Source: JBDTOX01 sp039933015
GTDB lineage: Bacteria; Pseudomonadota; Gammaproteobacteria; Burkholderiales; Methylophilaceae
Assembly: GCA_039933015.1 (NCBI GenBank)
Contig: JBDTOX010000088.1
Span: 1 to 7,016, forward strand
Length of the DNA: 7,016 nt
Direction: 5' to 3'
Shown in pieces: positions 1 to 6,800 of this stretch; the first letter of the stretch is position 1, and each line of letters opens with the position of its first letter. The notes beneath the pieces were generated by a model. That model searched no databases. It worked only from the letters and a program-made list of their open reading frames with translations, and was not told the DNA's origin. A program made the translations under genes and the position numbers.

Positions 1-230
1 ATTTAGGTAGGGGTAGGATAAGGCAGGGGAAGAGGCTCGTGCCTGAAAGGCATGAGGAACCGTAGGTTCCCCTTAAAAGAATGATTTGTAGGGCGAGTCA
101 ATCGAAGTCGTACGGTTAAGCTAGAGGTGTCAGATCATGGCTGCCTACTATTTGCGAGCCAGCCTGTGTCGGGCTTATCATAAAAACCCATGCCTCCATG
201 AGACATGAGTTTTTCTTCGTCTGTAGTCTG
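1..230. other. No gene recognised left of the IS remnant
   Basis: Apart from the inverted repeats at 25-73, I see no reading frame with recognisable family motifs here. The stretch could be unreadable 5' parts of the adjacent decayed insertion sequence or unrelated intergenic DNA. Confidence 0.4.
25..73. repeat. Cluster of inverted repeats that could fold as a structured RNA
   Basis: Three pairings are visible. An outer 7-bp pair joins AGGGGAA (25-31) and TTCCCCT (67-73). An inner hairpin pairs CTCGTGCCT (36-44) with AGGCATGAG (48-56) around a GAA loop, with one G-U pair. A second hairpin, GGAACC (56-61) with GGTTCC (65-70), shares bases with the outer pair, so the two are mutually exclusive. 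No T-tract follows, so it is not a typical terminator. I do not recognise an RNA family. It could also be a decayed mobile-element end, since an IS relic lies 160 bases to the right. The pairings are read directly; any function is unproven. Confidence 0.35.
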
Positions 231-715
231 CACGTTCTTAGCGCGCAGAATCAGGTCTGGGTCACTGGCATCACTTATATCCCAAACGATGAGGGTTGGC
301 TCTAACTTGAGGCAGTCAAGGATTTGTATACGTGTGAAATTGTTGGCTGGGCCATGGACGGCCGCATGACAAAAGCTTTAGTTGCGGATGCATTGCGTGC
401 CGCCTATTGGCGTAATAAACCAAAGCCGGGCTTGATGCACCACTCTGATCGCGGCAGCCAGTGTTGCAGTGCCGCTTATCGCGCATTGCAATGTGGTTAT
501 GGCATGAGTACATCGATGAGCCGGAAAGGAAACTGCTGGGATACTCAATCTATGATGAGCATTGAACGCCTGCCAAATCTGACCCGTGCTGGGACTGGCT
601 ATCTGCCTTTGCGTTGACCTGTATTACCGCAACCGGCAACAATCTGCTGCGTGATTGAGATGACTTACCCGTCCACTAAATCAGACTCCGCCCAACCAAA
701 GCGAAATACTCCATT
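231..715 (+). mobile_element. Decayed IS3-family transposase OrfB remnant (rve/DDE integrase core)
   Basis: The conceptual product matches the C-terminal catalytic half of IS3-family OrfB. It reads NQVWVTGITYIPNDEGWL at 249-302, then a TAA stop at 303-305, then KDLYTCEIVGWAMDGRMTKA, then HHSDRGSQCCSAAYRAL with the second catalytic Asp, then SMSRKGNCWD. Family members have VTD at the first motif, and here the Asp codon is GGC (Gly, 267-269). The catalytic Glu region after GNCWD reads MMS where relatives usually have MES or similar. The frame then breaks: a DLYYRNRQQSA segment (family YYNRQRxHSA) appears in another frame near 616-650, and IEMTYP follows after a further shift. The N-terminal half of OrfB and OrfA are not recognisable, and no terminal inverted repeats were found. 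This is an inactive relic, and the longest open piece (324-617) should not be annotated as a gene. Confidence 0.85.
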
Positions 716-772
716 TTAATAGTGTGTAAAAAGCTTACTATGGTTCAACTTAATCCACGAAAGAAACTTACC

Positions 773-1783
773 ATGAAACGCATGAAGGCTGTCCAGGTCA
801 CCAAGCCCAATGTTATCGAGGTGGTCGATCGTGACGTACCGGAACCCAATGCGCGCGAAGTCCGTATAAAAGTACAGGCCTGCGGCATTTGTCACAGTGA
901 TATGTTCACCGTAGTCGGGGCCTTCCCCGGCATACAATACCCTCGTGTGCCTGGCCACGAAGTCGTGGGCGTCATTGATGCAGTCGGTCCAGAAGTGCCG
1001 GAGTGGAAGCTGGGTATGCGCGTTGGTGTAGGCTGGCATGGTGGTCATTGCGGGCATTGCAGCTCCTGCCGTCGTGGCGACTTCATTACTTGTCAGGAAG
1101 GGAAGATCCCTGGCATTTCTTACGATGGCGGATATGCTGAGTACATGATCGCGCCGTTTGAGGCGCTCGCATCGGTACCGGACGACCTGAATTCACAGGA
1201 TGCAGCACCGCTGCTTTGCGCCGGTCTCACGACCTTCAATTCGCTACGGCACAGTGGTGCCGTTACTGGTGATCTCGTTGCGATACTTGGGCTCGGCGGG
1301 CTGGGGCACTTGGGCGTGCAATTCGCAGCCAAGATGGGATTCAAGACTGTGGTGATCGCGCGCGGTGCGGAAAAGGGGCCTCTCGCCAAGAAACTCGGCG
1401 CCCACACTTATATCGATAGCACAGTACAAAACGTGGCAGAGGAGTTGACCAAGCTCGGCGGCGCAAAGGTGATTCTCGCAACTGTGACCGATGCAAAAAG
1501 CATGAGTGCGACGATCGGCGGGCTGGGGATCGATGGCAAGCTCGTGGTGCTCGGCGCGAGCGGTGAACCGATTGAGGTTTCACCGTTTCAGATTATCGGC
1601 GGGCGACGCTCCATTGTAGGGTGGCCATCTGGCACATCAGCCGACTCCGAAGATACGCTGAATTTCAGTGTGTTGTCCGACGTGCGCCCGATGATAGAAA
1701 CCTTCCCACTGGTGAAGGCCGCAGAGGCATACGAATACATGATGAGTGGTAAGGCCAGATTCCGGGTTGTACTAACGCCTTAA
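773..1783 (+). CDS. Zinc-dependent alcohol dehydrogenase, medium-chain (MDR) family, AdhP-like
   Basis: This predicted cytosolic NAD(P)-dependent alcohol/aldehyde oxidoreductase has 336 residues, close to the family's usual length of about 340. The N-terminal GroES-like domain carries the catalytic-zinc ligands Cys40 (CGICHSD, 37-43) and His62 (GHE, 61-63). Cys149 in LLCAGLT is the probable third ligand. The structural-zinc lobe has Cys93, Cys96, Cys99 and Cys107. The Rossmann fold begins at GLGGLGHLG (173-181). The strand after it ends in VVIARGAEK, without the Asp seen in classic NAD-specific yeast-type enzymes, so NADP(H) use is possible. ATG 773 was chosen because it gives family length with GAAAG about 9 bases upstream, a weak ribosome site. 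ATG 782 (MKAVQV, a typical family N-terminus), ATG 740 and GTG 722 are in frame and cannot be excluded. It stands alone, just after the IS relic. The exact substrate cannot be read from sequence. Confidence 0.93.
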   Translation: MKRMKAVQVTKPNVIEVVDRDVPEPNAREVRIKVQACGICHSDMFTVVGAFPGIQYPRVPGHEVVGVIDAVGPEVPEWKLGMRVGVGWHGGHCGHCSSCRRGDFITCQEGKIPGISYDGGYAEYMIAPFEALASVPDDLNSQDAAPLLCAGLTTFNSLRHSGAVTGDLVAILGLGGLGHLGVQFAAKMGFKTVVIARGAEKGPLAKKLGAHTYIDSTVQNVAEELTKLGGAKVILATVTDAKSMSATIGGLGIDGKLVVLGASGEPIEVSPFQIIGGRRSIVGWPSGTSADSEDTLNFSVLSDVRPMIETFPLVKAAEAYEYMMSGKARFRVVLTP

Positions 1784-2088
1784 ATACGAGGTCTTCAAAC
1801 CGAATTCATCTGGCTTTGCTAGGCAACTAACAGTTGAATGCCCACTATTGGCCGGTTATCGACCCATAACGAATATTAGACCATGCTTGATAGATGGGCT
1901 AGGCCGATACGGATGATTAGCTAACAGAATTAAAAACACGCTCCCATATAACAACCAAGAAAGACTGGGTTTCTAAGTAAAAATCAGCTTATGAGAATGA
2001 GGTAAATCAGTGTTGCGGCAAAATAGTAACAGTTCCATTTGTCTTCTGATGCTTGCGCACCAATAGGCCCATTTTTGATGGCTAAAAT

Positions 2089-2100
2089 TGACCTGCCCCC
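2089..2100. repeat. Possible insertion-sequence terminus (TGACCTGCCCCC)
   Basis: The string TGACCTGCCCCC resembles the TG-starting, C-rich termini typical of IS3-family elements. No matching GGGGGCAGGTCA partner and no transposase frame lie beside it, so at most it is a solo end left by deletion. It is recognised only by general resemblance and could be chance. Confidence 0.2.
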
Positions 2101-2230
2101 TTACGCCGTACCATTTTTGAGTTCAGAAGTCCGCTTGCTGACCACGTTTTATGCCACCCCACCCAGCAAAACAATTACCCTCAAACCATCCTCAAGGAGC
2201 AGTTCATGGACTGGGTAAGACATAGCTTTC

Positions 2231-2248
2231 GGTAACTTATATGTTACC
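2231..2248. promoter_or_regulatory. 18-bp palindrome, operator-like
   Basis: GGTAAC, a six-base TTATAT spacer and GTTACC form a perfect 6+6 inverted repeat in AT-rich DNA. The size and symmetry suit a dimeric helix-turn-helix protein (TetR, GntR or MarR type), and the short stem could also be an RNA hairpin. No intact gene starts immediately downstream on either strand, so it may be an orphaned operator or chance. Confidence 0.3.
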
Positions 2249-2452
2249 AAGTGTCAAGGGCAGAGGCTTATATCAGTTACTATCTTTATCGATATCAGAC
2301 TCACAATACGGATACCCTTAACCCTCAAAACCTCAGCAGGCTCACTTTCAACTCAAACAGAAATTTGGTGGCTCTAACCTTTATTACCTTACTAACACCA
2401 GTAATTGAGGCAGGGCATATATAAAACATGAGCCTTCAATTGATTTCGGGTA

Positions 2453-2789
<337 letters not shown>

Positions 2790-2802
2790 ATCAACCCGCT
2801 GC

Positions 2803-2825
2803 TCATAATTGACTAAACAATATGA
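2803..2825. promoter_or_regulatory. Inverted repeat across both promoters, candidate GbsR-type operator
   Basis: TCATAATTG (2803-2811) and CATATTG-type CAATATGA (2818-2825) form an inverted repeat with one bulged A and a six-base centre. It covers the -35 box of the rightward promoter and the -10 box of the leftward one, the expected place for autoregulation by the adjacent winged-helix regulator. The symmetry is visible, but binding is inference. Confidence 0.4.
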
Positions 2826-2833
2826 ATACACAA
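2805..2833 (-). promoter_or_regulatory. Divergent sigma70-like promoter for the ABC pseudogene
   Basis: On the minus strand, TTGTGT (2833-2828), a 17-base spacer and AATTAT (2810-2805) face the regulator's promoter and overlap it almost completely. Start of transcription would be near 2798, about ten bases before the pseudogene ATG at 2789. Overlapping opposed promoters would compete for RNA polymerase and be controlled together by one bound repressor. Confidence 0.4.
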
Positions 2834-2837
2834 TACT
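2809..2837 (+). promoter_or_regulatory. sigma70-like promoter of the gbsR-type gene, probably leaderless
   Basis: TTGACT (2809-2814), a 17-base spacer and AATACT (2832-2837) fit a sigma70 promoter. Initiation about seven bases past the -10 box falls at 2844-2845, on the ATG of the regulator at 2845. No Shine-Dalgarno sequence precedes that ATG, and an in-frame TGA (2842-2844) directly before it prevents a longer protein. A leaderless transcript is therefore the simplest reading. This is inferred from pattern only. Confidence 0.55.
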
Positions 2838-2844
2838 GCACTGA

Positions 2845-3305
2845 ATGAGAAAGCTGCCGCAAGCACAAGAATTGTTCATCGAGTGCATGGGTCTGGCAGC
2901 AGAGGCCGAGGGTTTGCCGCGCATCGCCGGATACATGAATGGGCTGTTCTTTCTGCTCGGTAATCCGTTCAGCTTCTCGGAACCGGCCGGACGCCTACGC
3001 GTAAGTCGTGCCAGCGTGTCGATCAATGCACGCATCTTGCGCGACCTCGGCATCATCGAGCGCATATCCCGACCCGGCGTCGCCAGGACTACTACCAGCT
3101 TGCCGAACGCCCCTTCAGCAGCTTGCTGACTGGGTATCTCAAGCGCATGCAGCACATGGAGAGCGTCTTGCGGGAAGCCGAGACGGCGGTGGCAGACGAA
3201 CTGCCTGAGGCACACAAGCACCTGAATGGCATGGCCAACTTCTATGCCACGGGGCGGAAAAACACAGCCAAGCTCATCGAACGGCTGGGCGAGGAAGGCT
3301 TGTGA
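2845..3305 (+). pseudogene. GbsR/MarR-family winged-helix regulator gene split by a -1 frameshift
   Basis: Frame one runs from ATG 2845 and gives the typical GbsR N-terminus: FIECMGLAAEAEGLPRIAGY (11-30), then the helix-turn-helix around SFSEPAGRLRVSRASVSINARI (43-64), then LRDLGIIERISRPGV (65-79). At about 3079-3083 the homology moves to the -1 frame, continuing RQDYYQLAERPFSSLLTGYLKRM (wing and following helix) to the natural end GEEGL and TGA at 3303-3305. The joined product would be about 153 residues, normal for the family. One missing base, for example a C in GT(C)CGCC, restores the frame. No slippery heptamer is visible, so mutation or sequencing error is likelier than programmed frameshifting. 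Without repair, frame one ends at about 3129 as a 94-residue protein with an altered wing and no dimerisation helices. It diverges from an ABC ATPase fragment, its likely former target. Confidence 0.85.
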
Positions 3306-3353
3306 GATTTCCTGTCAATGATTTCGTACGGCACTGAAAAGAGGAGCATTGCC

Positions 3354-3728
3354 ATGTTGACCATGCCACAAATCGACGACACCAACATTCTCGAAATCAC
3401 CGTGAACGACGGTATTAGCGCGCAGGACATCGATCAGGCCGCCACGAAAATTGACGCGATCATCACAACGCACGGCAGCGTGCGCCTGCTCGAGATCATC
3501 AAGAACCTCGGCAAGGTGGAACTGGCTGCACTGTGGAAGGATCTGAAGTTTGCGCCCGACTATTTGAGCCAGCTCTCCCACGTGGCCGTGGTCGTAGAAC
3601 ACACTTGAGAAGAGTGGGTAGCGGGCGTGGTAGCGCATTTCATCCCGGCCGACGTCCGCTCCTTTTCCATGGATCGGCTCGAAGACGCGTGTCATTGGTT
3701 GCGGGATGCACCATTACCCACCAAATAA
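3354..3728 (+). pseudogene. SpoIIAA/STAS-like small protein gene interrupted by in-frame TGA
   Basis: GAGGAG (3341-3346), 7 bases before ATG 3354, makes this start much better than the in-frame ATG 3318. The 84-residue product up to TGA 3606-3608 matches the N-terminal two thirds of the SpoIIAA-like family (DUF3478/STAS-like): NILEITVNDGISAQDIDQA, then VRLLEIIKNLGKVELAALWKDLKFA, then LSQLSHVAVVVEHT. The same frame continues past the TGA as EEWVAGVVAHFIPADVRSFS, then MDRLEDACHWLRDAPLPTK, to TAA 3726-3728, which is the family's C-terminal part. The total is about 124 codons, close to the usual 120 or so. By memory of the family the TGA sits where relatives carry Trp (W-x-EKW), one base change from TGG. 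These proteins are soluble, of poorly known role, and some have been suggested to bind lipids. It lies 48 bases after the regulator gene on the same strand. Confidence 0.8.
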
Positions 3729-3768
3729 GTGGCTGCACACGGTCGCGCCCGGCCCCCACCGGAAACGA

Positions 3769-3783
3769 GGCAAGCGGCTTGCC
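3769..3783. repeat. Short hairpin between the STAS-like gene and mscK-like gene
   Basis: GGCAAG (3769-3774), loop CGG and CTTGCC (3778-3783) make a perfect 6-bp stem. No T-run follows, so it is a poor intrinsic terminator. It lies in the 79-base gap 25 bases ahead of the channel gene start and could affect the channel mRNA leader. Confidence 0.3.
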
Positions 3784-3807
3784 GATGGATTGCTAAGGTT
3801 CACCACC

Positions 3808-6800
3808 ATGTCTGTTACGCCTACCCACCGCCGGTCTGCCCGCTTCTGGTTCACACTCCTGTGTGGCTGGACCCTCGCCCTGTCCATGCCCACACTGGCG
3901 GCGCAATCCGAAGCGAAGCCCGCGGTGAAGCACGCCGGCATGTCCGCGGATGTACCAGCGGATCTGGATGCAGCCACAATCCAGGCGCGGATAGCGGTGG
4001 TCAGCGCGCGCACCGATATCCAGGCGCAGGAACGCGATCTGGTGCTGAAGCAGTTGCGTGCAGCCTCCATTCGAGTGGAGGTTGCCAAGGCCGCGCGCGA
4101 GGCCGCCCGTGACTATGCTGCCGCCTTGCAGTCGGCACCGAAAATCATTGCCACATTGAACGCTGAATCAGTGCCTGCGCCATCCGAACCAGAATCGGAA
4201 AGCACGGATGACGACCCGGTGCGGATGCAACTCAAGCTTGCCTCCCTGCAAACCGAAGACGTGTCGTTGCGCAGCAAGCTGCGTGACCTGGAAGAATCGT
4301 TGAGCAACATGGCGAGTCGCCCGGAGGAGGCCCGTGCCGAGTTAACCGATCTTCGTCGCCAGTTGGATCAACAGCAGGCTGCGATCCTGGCAAAGGCGTC
4401 ACCGCTGCTGGTCGAGGCGGACAATCTGCTCAATGATGCCACACGCCAGGAATTGTCTGCGCGCATCGACAAGGCCGAACAGGAACTGCTCAGCCTGCCC
4501 ACGCGCGAATCGATCGCGACAGCACAGCATGATCTGGCTGCGCGTCGTATCAAACAGGTCGACGCAGCCATTGCGGTACTGAACACGCGCATCACCGCGC
4601 AACGCAAACGCGAGACCGAAATGCAAGTCACGCAGGCGCAGGAATTCGCACGCCGACTGGCTGGGCAGCCGGCGGCATTGCGCGACTATGCCGACCAGAA
4701 CGCCGAGATCCGCATATCGCTGAAGCGCCTGGCCGAGCGTCTGGAGCAGGCGCGCGACGTGCAACAGAAGTTGCAGGCCCAACAGAGCGAAGTTGCCGAT
4801 GCGTGGAAGAATGCCGAACAGATTCTTGCCATCGGACGTATCAGCGACGAGTCGGGACACTTGCTGCGCGGCCTGCAAGCTTATCTTCTCGCACCTGGCG
4901 CGCTCCAATCGCGTATCGCGACTCGCGAGGACGTCATCGTCGACGCTCGCGTGCAGCGGTTGCAGATCCGACAGGAACTGCGCGCCCTGCAGCCGACAGA
5001 TACGGTGGCGAAGCGCTACCTCACCGCAAACGCGGTCGCGGACACGATGCCCAATCTCGATCTAATTGCAACCATGGTCGAGCGCCGACACGCAGCGCTG
5101 GTCGATCTGGATGAAGCACAGGGTCGGCTGATTTCCATGCTCTCGGAAGCCAACGCGGTGGACTCCGAGAGCATGCAAGACACCGAACAATTACGTTCGC
5201 TGCTGAGTGAGCGCCTGCTGTGGTTGCCAAGTGCCTCCCCGCTCGGAGGCACTTGGCTGCGGCAACTGGGTAGCGGTATTGCCTGGCTGATCGCGCCATC
5301 CAACTGGTCAGCAGTGCTCCCGACGCTTGTTTCAACGTTGCAGATACATTGGCTCAGCGGGCTCATACTGTTGGCGGCGATCATTGCGCTATTCCTCGCT
5401 CGCCGGCGGCTGGTGACGTCATTGGAGACGCTGGCTCGGCCCATCGGACATCGCAACGACAGTTTCCGGTTCACCCTGCTGGCCAGTGCAGCCACGCTGC
5501 TGCTGGCGCTGACCTGGCCACTGGCGATTGGCGCTGCAGGCTGGATGCTGCGCGCGCCCGCAAACCTCGGGGGGTTCACCAACGCCGTAGGTCAGGGTCT
5601 GCTGGCGGTCGCGATCGTGCTGTTCATGCTTGGTGTGTTCATTGACATGTGTCGTACACACGGCATATTCATCGCGCATTTTGGTTGGGGTACGCAGGGC
5701 ACACGGCGATTGGCCCGCGCACTGCGCCTGCTGCTGTTGGCGATCGCACCTGCGGCGTTATTGACCGCAATGACGGATACCAGCGTCGATCCAGAGTTGG
5801 TCGACGGTATCGGCCGGCTGGGCTTCATGACCGGCTCGCTGGCGCTGGCGTTGTTCCTGTATCGCGTATTCCGACCGCATGGCGGCGCACTGACCGGCGG
5901 TCTGGATCGGAAGGGTTGGGCGATGCGCACGCGCGGCGTGTGGTCCAACGCGTTGGTTGCGATACCGCTGCTCCTGGCCGGACTTGCAGCAGCCGGCTAT
6001 TACGTCTCCGCCCGCGAGTTGCAGAGTCGTCTCTTCACTTCAGGCTGGATCATGCTGGCCGTGGTCATCGTGTTCTCTATTGCGATGCGCGGCGTGCTTG
6101 TGGCCAGCCACCGCGCCGCCTGGCGGCAGGCGGACGAACGCCGCGCCAAGGCTCTTGCGGGAGCGGCGGAAAAGACGGATAGCGGCGAAGGCAGTGACGC
6201 GCTGAATCTGCAGAACCAGGAGTCCGAGATCGATGCGGTCGCGGACAGTCAGCAGACCCGGGCACTATTACGCGCCATCAGTGGCGTGGTGCTGGCAGTT
6301 CTGCTGTGGGGCATCTGGAGTGGCTTGGTGCCCGCGCTGAACGTGTTCAACGACATCGCGCTGTGGTCGCACGTCGTAAGTACTGGTGCCGGCGATAAGA
6401 TGGCCGTGGTCACACTCGGCAATGTCCTAGTGAGCCTGTTGACCCTGATGCTTACGTTCATCGCGGCGCGCAACCTGCCGGGATTTCTGGAGATCACGCT
6501 GTTACAGCGTTTGCAGATCGATTCGGGCACGCGCTACGCGATCGACACCATCGGCCGCTACCTCATTCTCGGCATTGGTCTGGTGGCAGCCTTCAACTAT
6601 ATCGGCACCGACTGGTCGCAGTTGAAATGGATTGTCGCCGCACTCGGCGTGGGTCTTGGCTTTGGCCTGCAGGAAATCGTCGCCAATTTCATTTCCGGTC
6701 TGATCATCCTGTTCGAGCGGCCCGTGCGCGTAGGTGACCTGGTCTCCATCGGTCCCACCACGGGTACCGTAAGCCGGATCAAGATCCGGGCCATCACGAT

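Larger units (their letters stand above)
1784..2452. other. AT-rich gene-less stretch between adh and the ABC fragment
   Basis: About 670 bases hold no reading frame with recognisable protein motifs on either strand, and the base composition is clearly AT-richer than both flanks. Small elements in it are a bulged hairpin at 1822-1842 just after the adh stop (GGCAACT/AGTTG..GCC, no T-tract), an IS-end-like string at 2089-2100, a tiny AAGGAG-preceded frame of nine codons at 2206-2235, and a palindrome at 2231-2248. The shift to GC-rich coding sequence comes at about 2453, where the ABC homology starts, and suggests a recombination junction. Confidence 0.6.

Noticed and set aside
716..1583. Minus-strand frames opposite the alcohol dehydrogenase
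   Set aside because: They are antisense to a clear, complete adh gene and show no protein family features.
1822..1842. Possible terminator after adh
   Set aside because: The stem is short with a three-base bulge and no T-run follows.
2206..2235. Tiny frame of nine codons preceded by AAGGAG
   Set aside because: The spacing of the AAGGAG motif is acceptable, but the product is too short and unrecognised, and the context is decayed intergenic DNA.
3079..3083. Programmed -1 frameshifting in the regulator gene
   Set aside because: No X XXY YYZ slippery heptamer or clear downstream stem is visible, so a lost base is the simpler explanation.
4399..5582. Long minus-strand frames opposite the channel gene
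   Set aside because: These are shadows caused by GC-rich third positions in mscK, and they have low-complexity translations without domains.
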